From the NCBI RefSeq assembly GCF_003182155.1, contig NZ_QGTG01000005.1, positions 310,001-374,000 on the forward strand: a DNA stretch of 64,000 nt, written 5' to 3'. Under the pieces are notes generated by a model. It was not told where the DNA came from and searched no databases. It saw only the letters and a program-made list of their open reading frames with translations. The translations under genes were made by a program, and so were the position numbers. Positions 53,601 through 62,138 of this stretch are shown in pieces (position 1 is the first letter of the stretch; every line of letters starts with the position of its first letter). Source of the DNA: Chitinophaga sp. S165 (lineage in GTDB: Bacteria > Bacteroidota > Bacteroidia > Chitinophagales > Chitinophagaceae).

Positions 53601-54032
53601 TTAATCGTACGACAGCGGACTTACATAGAAGAAGCTGCTGTAATTGAATGGTGTTTTGTTGCGGGACAGGGTACCGGTAATGGTCACTTTGATCTTCTTT
53701 TTGATCTTACGTGCGTTAATGCCGGCCAGTTCTTCCTGGCTGACCATCGCCATTACCCTGATCTGTGTTAACCGCTGTTCGTAGCGGGAGATCGCAGCCT
53801 TAACGGCTATCTCAACCTGTTCCTTTACCTCGTTGTTGGATGCACGGATATCGAAATCCGAATCCCACAACTTACAGCCATACTGCGGATCGTCTTTATT
53901 CTCTCCAAGTACGGTAGTGATAAGCAGGTGTATATGCTGGGCCACGGAATCTTCCAGGCTGCAGTCCGGCAAGTCTTTCTTTTGCAGGACGCGGGAAAAG
54001 TCCAGTGGCAGTTTATAATACTGGTTTTTCAT
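53601..54032 (-). CDS. tssE: T6SS baseplate protein TssE (gp25-like)
   Basis: 143 residues of the phage gp25 lysozyme-like wedge family, with LEDSVAQHIHLLITTVLGENKDDPQYGCKLWD, quoted in parts, and the typical Glu-Asp pattern FDIRASNNEV. It links the sheath to the baseplate. It lies between the PKD membrane protein and tssF with short gaps, so it is co-transcribed. Confidence 0.9.
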   Translation of the reverse strand: MKNQYYKLPLDFSRVLQKKDLPDCSLEDSVAQHIHLLITTVLGENKDDPQYGCKLWDSDFDIRASNNEVKEQVEIAVKAAISRYEQRLTQIRVMAMVSQEELAGINARKIKKKIKVTITGTLSRNKTPFNYSSFFYVSPLSYD

Positions 54033-54064
54033 ACAGCTCGTTTTTCATCAGCTCGTGTAAATGA

Positions 54065-55135
54065 TCAGAATATACCGAGGAATTTCTTGTCATATCTTAC
54101 CCGGATCTCTTTCACACAACCGTTCTGGTCTTTGATGAGGTTCACCAGTTCTATCTTGAACCGTTTCTTACCACGGATCCTGGAGCAGAAGTGTGAGAAA
54201 GTATCAGTGTCTTTATCATTCAGCAGCACACGTGCACCGAGATTGTCACAGAGATACGGAGAGAAGTCTGACGCATTTTTTTGCTTATCTACAACCTGCA
54301 TGAGGAAGAACTTAAACTCGTCATCCGAAATAGCAGGCGTTTTAGGCTTTTCTGGCACAGCTGCTGCTCCGGCGGACGGATCTACAGGTTTTGGCTCTTC
54401 AGGGAAAGGAATAGGCTCAAAATGGTCATTTGCGGGACGTTGAGGCGCTGCACTGAACACGGTAATGCGTTTAGTTACCATTTTGCTGCTGTCGCCATTC
54501 ACGATAAGGGACAGGATACGTTCTCCCGGAGAACCAAAGGTGTATTTAACGGAGTTGCCGGAATGGGTCTCTGCATTAGGCTGCAACAGTTGCCATGACC
54601 AGCTGTGGGCATTAGGCGTACGATTGGAGAAAGTGACGGATCGGCCTACAAACACTTCTTCCGGACCATCTATGACCGGGTAGATATCTCCTCTGGTATC
54701 GGGTTCTTTCTCTGGTGGGGCATTCAGCACGATCACTTCCTGACGCCAGTCGCATTTACCGCGGCGTAAGGTAACAGTATAACTGCCGGCTTTGCTGAAA
54801 GCATGATATACCTGAAGTCCGGGGGCGGCGGCTGTGGAGTCGCCGAAATCCCAGCTTAATCCATCGTTACTGCTACCTTTCAGATCTGCTCTGAACGTGA
54901 TCACTTCTCCAGCCGTAAATGAATTGGTTTTACTGGCATGTTGCTGACTGGCTAGTACAATGGCAGCTTCGCTGCAGGTTTCCCTGTTAGATGCCTGGAA
55001 TGCCAGCAGAACGATGCTGATAGCAAGTAAAGACAGGAATGTATACAATACCATTGGGTCAATATGGCTTGTAATTTTACTAAAGGGCCTGTACGTATTT
55101 AGTCTTCGCTCGTTTTGGGACTTGCGCGGGGTCAT
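54065..55135 (-). CDS. Membrane-anchored PKD protein of the T6SS envelope complex (TssP candidate)
   Basis: 356 residues. A short cytoplasmic N-terminus, one membrane segment (about 29-47, LYTFLSLLAISIVLLAFQA), two PKD-type Ig domains in the periplasm (LSWDFGDSTAAAPG near 95; HSWSWQLLQPNAE near 180), a proline-rich linker (about 238-270) and a C-terminal helical/beta domain (DDEFKFFLMQVVDKQKN). Operon position and topology fit TssP of the Bacteroidota TssN-O-P-Q-R complex, but this name rests on topology only. It is the first gene of the minus-strand unit and divergent from tssG. Confidence 0.6.
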   Translation of the reverse strand: MTPRKSQNERRLNTYRPFSKITSHIDPMVLYTFLSLLAISIVLLAFQASNRETCSEAAIVLASQQHASKTNSFTAGEVITFRADLKGSSNDGLSWDFGDSTAAAPGLQVYHAFSKAGSYTVTLRRGKCDWRQEVIVLNAPPEKEPDTRGDIYPVIDGPEEVFVGRSVTFSNRTPNAHSWSWQLLQPNAETHSGNSVKYTFGSPGERILSLIVNGDSSKMVTKRITVFSAAPQRPANDHFEPIPFPEEPKPVDPSAGAAAVPEKPKTPAISDDEFKFFLMQVVDKQKNASDFSPYLCDNLGARVLLNDKDTDTFSHFCSRIRGKKRFKIELVNLIKDQNGCVKEIRVRYDKKFLGIF

Positions 55136-55283
55136 GGGTTTTTCAATTTATGCAATTTTAAATATTTTTTTACATAAATGACTAAACAACCTACATTCGT
55201 AGTTGAAATTTTAATAATTGTTGTGTTAGTTGAAAGCCTGAAATAAGACCCTGAGTAATCGAAAAACCTAAATTAACCCGTTG

Positions 55284-56237
55284 ATGGTAAATAATGCCCA
55301 AAAAGCCGCAGTGCTCGAAGAAGTCATTGATCATATACGCCGTCTGCACTACGATGTACGTGCTGAAGTAGTGGTAGGCGAGCTGCTGGACAATGATGTG
55401 AAAGAAGCTGAAGTGGCGGTGCAAATGAAGAACGTTTTTACAAGAGCTTTTAATAAAGATATTTTAGATGCACAATTGGATGACTCACAGCCATATCATC
55501 CGTTTGTGACGTTGACACTCTCCCGTGACGGATTGTATGACCGCTTGCCGGAAGGACTGTTCCATACTTTCTCTTCTCAGAAACAGCAGGAAGTCAGTGA
55601 AATGGTGGCGAACTATAAGAAGCATCAGCAGGAGGAACAGGAGGCACGTAAATTCTTCCGTCCGCTTGAACATGAATTTTTTCTGCAACGTGTATTTCTC
55701 GAACAACGAGAGAAACACCTGTTGTTTGATGCTTTTGGGAAGGATGCTGATGCGTTGTTCCTGTCCTTCTGGGGAATCCCGCAGGGACTGCCTAAAGGGC
55801 CGGTCAATAAACTTATCAGGTTATTGCCGTATATTCATCGTATAGCAGGTAATTTACCACTGGTGCAATTATATCTGGAAGCTATCCTGGACGAACATGT
55901 GGAGATCACCCGTCAGAATGGCCGTGTTGCTGTATCTACCGGCAATCAGACAGGCCTGGGAGAGTGCAGGCTGGGAATAGATTCAATGACTGGCAACCTG
56001 TTTTACACCGATATGCCGCGGGTACTTGTAAAAGTAGGGCCATTGCAACATCGCCGGGTATACGATTTTCTTTCCTGGCAACCGTATGGTAAATTACTGG
56101 AGACTTGTCTGGGCTTCCTGATGCCTGCAGATGTGGAAGTGGAAACTTTGCTGGAACCCCATCCTGATGAGAAACAAGTAGTTGTGGCCGATAGCAAATA
56201 TAAAGAGGGAATTATGGGATATAATTTTTTCCTGTAG
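55284..56237 (+). CDS. tssG: T6SS baseplate protein TssG (Bacteroidota type)
   Basis: 317 residues from ATG 55284. Recognisable TssG-type features include a N-terminal helical part (HIRRLHYDVRAEVVVGELL), a central FLQRVFLEQREKHLLFDAFGKDADALFLSFW stretch, quoted in parts, and C-terminal beta-rich region with LGIDSMTGN. It pairs with TssF in the baseplate wedge. First gene of a plus-strand unit tssG-tssN-tssK-tssO. The call rests on position and partial motifs. Confidence 0.7.
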   Translation: MVNNAQKAAVLEEVIDHIRRLHYDVRAEVVVGELLDNDVKEAEVAVQMKNVFTRAFNKDILDAQLDDSQPYHPFVTLTLSRDGLYDRLPEGLFHTFSSQKQQEVSEMVANYKKHQQEEQEARKFFRPLEHEFFLQRVFLEQREKHLLFDAFGKDADALFLSFWGIPQGLPKGPVNKLIRLLPYIHRIAGNLPLVQLYLEAILDEHVEITRQNGRVAVSTGNQTGLGECRLGIDSMTGNLFYTDMPRVLVKVGPLQHRRVYDFLSWQPYGKLLETCLGFLMPADVEVETLLEPHPDEKQVVVADSKYKEGIMGYNFFL

Positions 56238-56313
56238 CTCTTAAATGGAACTATTTTTGCACATAATGTTGGCTCTGTAAAACTGTTTTAACCCTTTTCC
56301 CAATTGGAAAACT

Positions 56314-57174
56314 ATGATACTTAAAGCGAAAATTTATCTTGTATTAGCCGCAATATTAGCGATCGGATCTCTGATAGTAGGGTTACTGAGTCGTTATATT
56401 AAAAACTTTACCCTATATAAGAAAAAGGCATTGTGGTACCTGTTCCTGCTTACGCTTGTATTTGCAGTTATCAGCTCCATTCCTTTCCTGTTCACACATC
56501 AGAATCTTGTCAGCCAGTATCTCTTTTACCAGGTCTGGTTCCTCGGGCTTGGCATTGCTCATTGTCATATTATGTATACGCGGTTCTGGGCCAATGAGCA
56601 TACACTAGGCTCCGAACTCTCCTTCATTTTAGCTATCTGCCTGTTTGGTGGCGTGGGCTTTATGCTGGTACAGTTCCTTTTCACCAAGGGTGATTTTCTG
56701 TATTACCCGATGCTGACCTGTTTCCTCGCTTTTGTATTGCCGACCTTCGTATACAAAACGTTTGAAAAGATGATGGCCATACCTGCTAAAGTGCACAAGT
56801 GGTGGCAGTATCCGGTTTATCATGAACAGCCGGAGGTGAATGAAGAAGATATGAGAGACCTGATCGTGATCGGATTTGAACTGGAGAAGAATAGCAAAGA
56901 TTTTGACCGTACTTATTTCAGAGCGCGTACACCTATTAAGATGGACCTGGGCGACCTGTTCTATCACTTTGTAAATGACTACAACGACCGTTATCCGAAT
57001 ACGCCGATAGACGTGATGGACCCTAACGGACAGCCTTACGGATGGGTGTTCCATCTTAAATCAAGATGGCTGGGAATAGCGCGCACACTGGACCCTGAGA
57101 AGCCGGTATTCATGAACGGCATGCAGGAAAATAGTGTGATCATTTGTAACAGGGTTGTGCTCAGCAGCAATTGA
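56314..57174 (+). CDS. tssN: T6SS inner-membrane protein TssN
   Basis: 286 residues. Five membrane segments in the first ~150 residues (IYLVLAAILAIGSLIVGLL, YLFLLTLVFAVISSIPFLF, LFYQVWFLGLGIAHCHIM, FILAICLFGGVGFMLVQFLF, MLTCFLAFVLPTFVY) and a cytoplasmic C-terminal domain (DLIVIGFELEKNSKDFDRTYF). This topology is that of TssN, the core of the Bacteroidota T6SS membrane complex that replaces TssJ-L-M. It sits between tssG and tssK. Confidence 0.85.
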   Translation: MILKAKIYLVLAAILAIGSLIVGLLSRYIKNFTLYKKKALWYLFLLTLVFAVISSIPFLFTHQNLVSQYLFYQVWFLGLGIAHCHIMYTRFWANEHTLGSELSFILAICLFGGVGFMLVQFLFTKGDFLYYPMLTCFLAFVLPTFVYKTFEKMMAIPAKVHKWWQYPVYHEQPEVNEEDMRDLIVIGFELEKNSKDFDRTYFRARTPIKMDLGDLFYHFVNDYNDRYPNTPIDVMDPNGQPYGWVFHLKSRWLGIARTLDPEKPVFMNGMQENSVIICNRVVLSSN

Positions 57175-57271
57175 AAGATAAACGGATATTGAATTATTGG
57201 ATCGTTGAATTAACCGTACGTTAATCCCTTATACATGTTAATAATCATTTCTTATCGTAAACAATCATCCC

Positions 57272-58447
57272 ATGGCAGAACCGCTCAAACATTTTCCCGT
57301 TAACTGGGTGGATGGAATGAAAATAAAAAAACAGCATTTCGTAGAAACAGAAAATGCGATGCTTGATCAGATCCGGGATGCTATCTCCAGCGGTTTGCAT
57401 GCGCAGAACTACGGGCTATTGCCGGCGAAGGCAGAGAGCAAGGAATCTTTACGTTGCTGGTTTGTGACAGACAATCAGCATCAGTGGCGTATCAAGCTGA
57501 CGGAATGCCGTGCTGTAACTCCTGGTGGCGCCCGTATTGAGATCCCGGAACATACTGTGCATTCACTCAAATATGCAACTACTTTTCCGGAAGCAACCTT
57601 TAAATGGGACCCGCAACATACGGAGGGTGCTTATTATATCATCATCCAGGTGAACCCTTTTGATCGTCAGCCTAGTGGAGAACCTTTGTTGCATGAAGAT
57701 CCGCCACGTTTGCCATATGCTACACCTGAATACCAGTTGTTCGTACAGCCGGTATCACAATTACCACAGGGACAGCTCGGCAGTTATCAGATGGTGCTGG
57801 GCCGTATTAATGTTGCGGATGGTCGTCCGCAGCTCGATGATGACTATATACCTCCTACAAGCATTGTGTCTGCTCATCCATCATTAGCTGATCTGCATCA
57901 GGAGCTGGACCAGTTCCTGGGTCATTTGGAATTACATGGTGTACAGATCGTGCAGAAGATCTACGGGAGAAATCAGAATAATGATCTGGCGCAGGTAGTG
58001 TTATATATTACGGAAAGGCTTGTACAATATCTGGGTACCCGTATTTCACAGTTCCGCTGGTTAGGTCTGTATCAGTCGCCGGCCGAGATGCTGGAAGTAG
58101 TGGCAGGCCTGGCACGTACTATAAAGAACGCAATAGATCTGCGTGCAGGCACCGGTAAGGAAGAGTTACTGAACTACTTCTCTGAATGGTGCGAATTGCG
58201 TCAGGGAGAGCTGGAAACACTCATGGTCAATTGTGCGAACATCCGTTATAAACATATTGATGTGAGGGAGTGCCTGCAGCCGATGATCCCGTTTGTGCGT
58301 GCAATCAGTAAACTGTTCGAAAGCTTGAGCAGGCTGGATTACATCGGACGTAAAACAGACAGCGGCATTTTCGTGAAGGAGGAGTCTGCCGAAGATGCAG
58401 AATACCTGCGTAAGCATAAAACCAAAAGGTGGTTTTTTACAGATTGA
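57272..58447 (+). CDS. tssK: T6SS baseplate protein TssK
   Basis: 391 residues. It connects the baseplate to the membrane complex. The N-terminal HFPVNWVDGMKIKKQHFVETE and the inner GARIEIPEHTVHSL shell, and the QAQLGSYQMVLGRINV-like GQLGSYQMVLGRINV stretch, are typical. Slightly shorter than the proteobacterial protein (~440). It follows tssN by 97 bases and precedes tssO by 21 bases. Confidence 0.88.
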   Translation: MAEPLKHFPVNWVDGMKIKKQHFVETENAMLDQIRDAISSGLHAQNYGLLPAKAESKESLRCWFVTDNQHQWRIKLTECRAVTPGGARIEIPEHTVHSLKYATTFPEATFKWDPQHTEGAYYIIIQVNPFDRQPSGEPLLHEDPPRLPYATPEYQLFVQPVSQLPQGQLGSYQMVLGRINVADGRPQLDDDYIPPTSIVSAHPSLADLHQELDQFLGHLELHGVQIVQKIYGRNQNNDLAQVVLYITERLVQYLGTRISQFRWLGLYQSPAEMLEVVAGLARTIKNAIDLRAGTGKEELLNYFSEWCELRQGELETLMVNCANIRYKHIDVRECLQPMIPFVRAISKLFESLSRLDYIGRKTDSGIFVKEESAEDAEYLRKHKTKRWFFTD

Positions 58448-58468
58448 TTCATTCAAACAATATAATAC

Positions 58469-58981
58469 ATGCGTGTACTAAACAAACAGGAGAGAACATC
58501 CGCATTCCTATGGTTCCTGCTTTTTTTCGTTGTTACAGTAGGGCTCTTTGTACTGGCCGTATTTTTCAACTTTCAGGTACCTTCAAGAGAGAATACCGCC
58601 CTTCGTAAGCAATTGAGTGCATTCCGCCAGGAACAGGCATTTCAGGGCGATTTTCTGCAAAAGATGGAAAAGGTGAAGAACAACCTTGATTCGATCAATC
58701 TGCCTACTCAGAATGCCAATTATATGGATCAGGTAATTGCACAGGACCTTGTGAATATGCGTAATACCATTCCAAAAGAATCTGTATCACATTACGGTCT
58801 GTACAATAATATTATTCAGAATTTATTGTCAATACAACAAGGTAAACAACAAATGAGAGGTTTACAGAATGCACAACAGACTATTGCAGAACTGAAAGAA
58901 AAGATCGCTGACCTCAACAGGGAGCTTGAAACCACCAGGAATGAACTGGATTATAACAGACAGATAATGAGATCAAGATGA
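58469..58981 (+). CDS. tssO: T6SS membrane-complex protein TssO
   Basis: 170 residues. One membrane segment near the N-terminus (about 12-35, FLWFLLFFVVTVGLFVLAVFF) and a long periplasmic part with coiled-coil character (NAQQTIAELKEKIADLNREL, TTRNELDYNRQ). This short bitopic architecture and the position directly behind tssK fit TssO of the Bacteroidota membrane complex. Last gene of the tssG-tssN-tssK-tssO unit. Confidence 0.78.
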   Translation: MRVLNKQERTSAFLWFLLFFVVTVGLFVLAVFFNFQVPSRENTALRKQLSAFRQEQAFQGDFLQKMEKVKNNLDSINLPTQNANYMDQVIAQDLVNMRNTIPKESVSHYGLYNNIIQNLLSIQQGKQQMRGLQNAQQTIAELKEKIADLNRELETTRNELDYNRQIMRSR

Positions 58982-58989
58982 GTTAAATT

Positions 58990-59021
58990 TTTGGTTGTAT
59001 TAAGGGATTAATTTAAATTTG
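58990..59021 (+). promoter_or_regulatory. Separate promoter for the structural Hcp gene
   Basis: TTTG at 58990-58993, 20 bases, then TAAATTTG at 59014-59021, a full consensus. It lies between tssO and hcp, so Hcp can be made apart from the rest. Confidence 0.65.
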
Positions 59022-59093
59022 AAAGATAGATAAATACATAAATAGTTAGCTTCATTTGTTAATTTCTTTATTGAACCTCTAAACATTTAACCC

Positions 59094-59480
59094 ATGTCCT
59101 TCAAATCAGTGTTTGAAGTAGCTGGCAAAAAAATGGTGGTAAAACACTGCAGCTACGACCTCACCCAAGAAGTAGACGCTACCGGCCGCCCCTCATCAAT
59201 AACCCGTGGTGGTCGCATCCGTCTAATTGTCGAATCTACTGGTGAAACAGACCTCTTTGAATGGATGGTGAACAACTTTGAAAGAAAAGATGGCACCATT
59301 ACATTCTTCAAAAGAGATTCTGATGCAGAGCTGAAGAAGCTCAATTTTAAGGAAGGCTATCTGGTAAAGTTTGAAGAGTCCTTTGACGCTGATGACAAGA
59401 GCCCGATGAGCGTTGCTTTCACCATTTCTGCCCGCGAACTGAGCATGGGCAGTGGCACCCATATCAATGAATGGGTTTGA
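59094..59480 (+). CDS. tssD: T6SS tube protein Hcp (structural-cluster copy)
   Basis: 128 residues of the Bacteroidota Hcp family (MSFKSVFEVAGKKMVVKHCSYDL ... SARELSMGSGTHINEWV, quoted in part). It forms the main inner tube. It lies at the end of the structural region with its own full-consensus promoter and terminator, which fits the need for far more Hcp than other parts. It is distinct from the effector-cluster Hcp at 43069-43461. Confidence 0.95.
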   Translation: MSFKSVFEVAGKKMVVKHCSYDLTQEVDATGRPSSITRGGRIRLIVESTGETDLFEWMVNNFERKDGTITFFKRDSDAELKKLNFKEGYLVKFEESFDADDKSPMSVAFTISARELSMGSGTHINEWV

Positions 59481-59515
59481 GATGGTATGATTTGTTAGCT
59501 TAACGAAATTATGCC

Positions 59516-59549
59516 AGAGCCCTCGCGTGAAAACGCGGGGGCTTTTTGG
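59516..59549 (+). terminator. Terminator after the structural Hcp gene
   Basis: Stem AGAGCCCTCGCGT / ACGCGGGGGCTTT with GAAA loop and a T5 tail. Confidence 0.88.
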
Positions 59550-59678
59550 TTTTCAGTCGTTGTTGAGTGTGTGCTGTATCGTTAACCTGGTTTTGAATGT
59601 ATGTTAATCAGGATTGGTTTTTTTGATTTGAGTGTTACTTCGGTTTGTTTTATGTTTTGTATTTTGTCGGTTGGGGGT

Positions 59679-59838
59679 CTGCTGCGGTTTCAGGTGGGAC
59701 CACTGGCTGTAGTTCTTTGAAGCTACTTGCTATAATGCATTATCAAGCGGATGGGCTGACTATTTAACCCCTGGTGGGTCGTATCGGCGTGCTTCAAATA
59801 ACTAAAGGCCAGGGGTCTCCACCTGAAACCGCCGCTAC
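59679..59838. repeat. Palindromic intergenic element 2
   Basis: Arms 59679-59727 and 59789-59838, as reverse complements, both read GCGGTTTCAGGTGG...GACC...CTGGC(C/T)TTAGTT-TTTGAAG. The inner ~60 bases are not conserved. It shares CACTGGC and TAGTTCTTTGAAG with element 4. It lies in the 955-base gene-free stretch between hcp and the small membrane-protein gene. Confidence 0.75.
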
Positions 59839-60002
59839 TTCATGACTTCAACCAAATTAATTTTCTTCATTGAAGTGGTCCTTTATACAAGCGATCAGAT
59901 TAAACTGTAAACTCAATCTTTGCTAATATATCAGTTATATCTTCATCTTGTTCAATCTACCATCATTGCTTAAACGATAGTAATGATATGCACTAGATTC
60001 GA

Positions 60003-60037
60003 CATCCTACATCTTACATCCTACATGCTACATCCTT
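60003..60037. repeat. Heptamer tandem repeat
   Basis: Five 7-base units (CATCCTA, CATCTTA, CATCCTA, CATGCTA, CATCCTT) in a row. A low-complexity repeat in the gene-free stretch; no spacer-repeat pattern of a CRISPR array. Confidence 0.7.
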
Positions 60038-60206
60038 TATCTTCTTCTACATAAGATGAAAAAAGAAGTGATCCCCTTGGCGTTTCCTTATTTAAGATTT
60101 AAGACTTCCGCCTGAATTTCGTTAAGCTGGTTTTATAAAGAGAGGTATGTGCTTAGAGTCGTCAGAAAATATCAACGCGTCCAGAACAAAATAGGAAGCC
60201 AGGAGG

Positions 60207-60357
60207 TAGTGGAGGTTTCATATAGTATCCGGGTCTTCGCCCGGTTCCCTGCACAGTCGGTGAAGAAGATGAATGAACTAAAGCTTAGCTAAATTCCCAA
60301 AGCTAAATAGTGTTAAAAGCGGGCACAGACCGGAGACTATATGAAACCGCAGCGAAC
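60207..60357. repeat. Palindromic intergenic element 3
   Basis: Arms 60207-60247 and 60316-60357, as reverse complements, both read GTTTCATATAGT-TCCGG-TCT...GCCCG. The GTTTCA at the tip is shared with elements 1 and 2, but the inner arm sequence is different. Inner ~68 bases not conserved. No coding frame. Confidence 0.6.
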
Positions 60358-60435
60358 ACCGCTTCAAAACAACAAAACCCGGCAGGCTGAAATATAAGAG
60401 GGAGTCTCTAAAGAAAACAGAATGTCAACAAAGGG

Positions 60436-60822
60436 TTAATTTTTAAACAGTGGCTTTAAAGTAAACCAGGCCAGCACTGGAAACAACTGCATAGGAACAA
60501 CCAAACCGGGAAACAATTCAGGGCGATCAACATTCAATGGAAGGCTGATCATAAAAGGAATAATGATGCTGAGAAAAGCTCCTGCAGTAAGAAGAATACC
60601 GCTCAGAACCGGCGTCTCCTTTTTGAAAAGACGGTCTACACTAAAACAGAATAATGCTATCAACATTCCTGCAAATAGTGAAGCACTTAATATACCGGTT
60701 GGAGATACGATACTAGTGTAAGAAACCTCGAGTGAGATTACATAGATGCGGTAATAAAGAAAGGCAGCAAGACCTGATAGAACGCCCGCTGCCAATCCGT
60801 TGAAGAAATATCTTTTGAACAT
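60436..60822 (-). CDS. Small membrane protein with four TM segments
   Basis: 128 residues with about four membrane segments (FFNGLAAGVLSGLAAFLYY, TGILSASLFAGMLIALFCFSV, VLSGILLTAGAFLSIIIPFMI, VVPMQLFPVLAWFTL). No family recognised. It starts 6 bases after the stop of the yceI gene and so is co-transcribed with it. Confidence 0.65.
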   Translation of the reverse strand: MFKRYFFNGLAAGVLSGLAAFLYYRIYVISLEVSYTSIVSPTGILSASLFAGMLIALFCFSVDRLFKKETPVLSGILLTAGAFLSIIIPFMISLPLNVDRPELFPGLVVPMQLFPVLAWFTLKPLFKN

Positions 60823-60827
60823 GCTGT

Positions 60828-61373
60828 TTATTGTGTAACAGGAACGGTCACATTTAATTTAAATACATCGTCAACCCTGCCACCAGCTTCCCCGATACCA
60901 AAGTCAACACGGTTTACATCAAAGTTGCCATTGAAGGTGCCACCAGTACCATTCTTTGTGAAAGTGAAAGGAACGGTAAAAGGTTTCTTCACGCCATGCA
61001 TTTCCAGTTCGCCATGCGCTTCATAGCCTGCAGCAGTTTTGCTTACTTTGGATGAAGTGAAATGGATGGTAGGATATTTAGATGCATCAAACCATTTACC
61101 GCCTTTGGCATGTGTATTCTTTAAGCCATTGCCGGTATTGATCGAACTTACATCAATGGTGACATCAAATTTGGAAGCCGCAAGGTCTTTCTCGTCAAAT
61201 ATCACCTGTCCTTTTAAATCTTTGAAAATACCATTCGCGCCGGAACCGGAAAACTTAATAGAATATCCTTGAGCGATCTTCCAGCTTTGCGAAGAGATAA
61301 ACGTAAAAGCAGAAGCCAGCAGGATAATAGCGGCAGCAAATGGATAAAATGCTCTTTTCATTGTAGTGTTCAT
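60828..61373 (-). CDS. YceI-family periplasmic lipid-binding protein
   Basis: About 181 residues from ATG 61373 (or 177 from ATG 61361). A signal peptide (FYPFAAAIILLASAFTFISS) is followed by the YceI lipocalin-like barrel: KIAQGYSIKFSGSGANGIF, FDASKYPTIHFTSSKV and HGELEMHGVKKPFTVPFTF. YceI proteins bind polyisoprenoid-like lipids in the periplasm. The frame runs further upstream, but these codons are not typical signal sequence. Divergent from the DoxX-like gene and followed by the small membrane protein. Confidence 0.88.
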   Translation of the reverse strand: MNTTMKRAFYPFAAAIILLASAFTFISSQSWKIAQGYSIKFSGSGANGIFKDLKGQVIFDEKDLAASKFDVTIDVSSINTGNGLKNTHAKGGKWFDASKYPTIHFTSSKVSKTAAGYEAHGELEMHGVKKPFTVPFTFTKNGTGGTFNGNFDVNRVDFGIGEAGGRVDDVFKLNVTVPVTQ

Positions 61374-61464
61374 TATCGTAAATAAGTGATTCAAATGTAA
61401 TCGGATAATTATTCTACTGCAAAAACGATACCTATAAATAATTGTTAATAAGTGAAGGCGGTAA

Positions 61465-61501
61465 AAGCTAACGGAAGCTAACAAAAGCTAACATATGTTA
61501 G
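61465..61501. promoter_or_regulatory. Phased AAGCTAAC repeats and a palindromic operator between yceI and doxX
   Basis: AAGCTAAC occurs three times with exactly 10-base spacing (61465, 61475, 61485). The last is part of a perfect 14-base palindrome, CTAACATATGTTAG (61488-61501). Likely binding site for a dimeric regulator that works on one face of the helix. Confidence 0.55.
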
Positions 61502-61547
61502 TTCGACCGGCCTGGTTTTAAGAGAACTTTGCAGCAAAATTAAGACA

Positions 61548-61994
61548 ATGGCATTTTTATCCGGACTTTTATCAATAGGTTTGTTATTACTGCTAACCGG
61601 TTATTTATTCAATATTTCCTGGCTGAAGAATATGCAGCACGACGCGCAGATAGCCGCGGCAATAATGTTCGTACTGATAGGCGTCATGCATCTGGTTACC
61701 CCCAGAAAGCTTACTTATATGATCGACGGATGGCTGCCATATGCCCTGCAGCTTGTACTCATAAGTGGAATACTTGAAATAACATTCGGGATAGCATTGC
61801 TATTTCCGACAGTAAGAACTTATGCGGCATGGGGCCTGATCGCATTGCTGATCGCAATGTTCCCCGCCAATATTTACGTAGCGATAAAACAATTACCCGC
61901 TCCCGGCGGACTACCAGCGGCTCCCTGGTATACATGGAGCAGACTGGCATTTCAACCCATATACATTGCATGGGTGTGGTGGTGTGTGAGATAG
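61548..61994 (+). CDS. DoxX-like membrane protein
   Basis: 148 residues with four membrane segments (LLSIGLLLLLTGYLFNIS, AAAIMFVLIGVMHLVTP, LQLVLISGILEITFGIALLFP, WGLIALLIAMFPANIYVA). The HLVTPRKLTYMID and LEITFGIALLFP boxes fit the DoxX-like family, often linked to redox or membrane stress. Single gene. The phased operator at 61465-61501 lies just upstream, so it may be controlled together with yceI. Confidence 0.78.
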   Translation: MAFLSGLLSIGLLLLLTGYLFNISWLKNMQHDAQIAAAIMFVLIGVMHLVTPRKLTYMIDGWLPYALQLVLISGILEITFGIALLFPTVRTYAAWGLIALLIAMFPANIYVAIKQLPAPGGLPAAPWYTWSRLAFQPIYIAWVWWCVR

Positions 61995-62138
61995 CCCGAT
62001 ATATCCTGACGTTTCCTGATGTCGCCTGATGGTACCAGATAGTTCAGGTAGAGAGTAACGTGCCATACCATTCCTTCAGCGTAGCATTAGAATCTGGCAA
62101 TCGGCACTCCAGCTATAATTTTGAAGACCGGCCACAGT

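Noticed and set aside
60003..60037. Possible CRISPR or riboswitch
   Set aside because: Units are only 7 bases with no spacers, and no gene follows on either strand that would use a leader.
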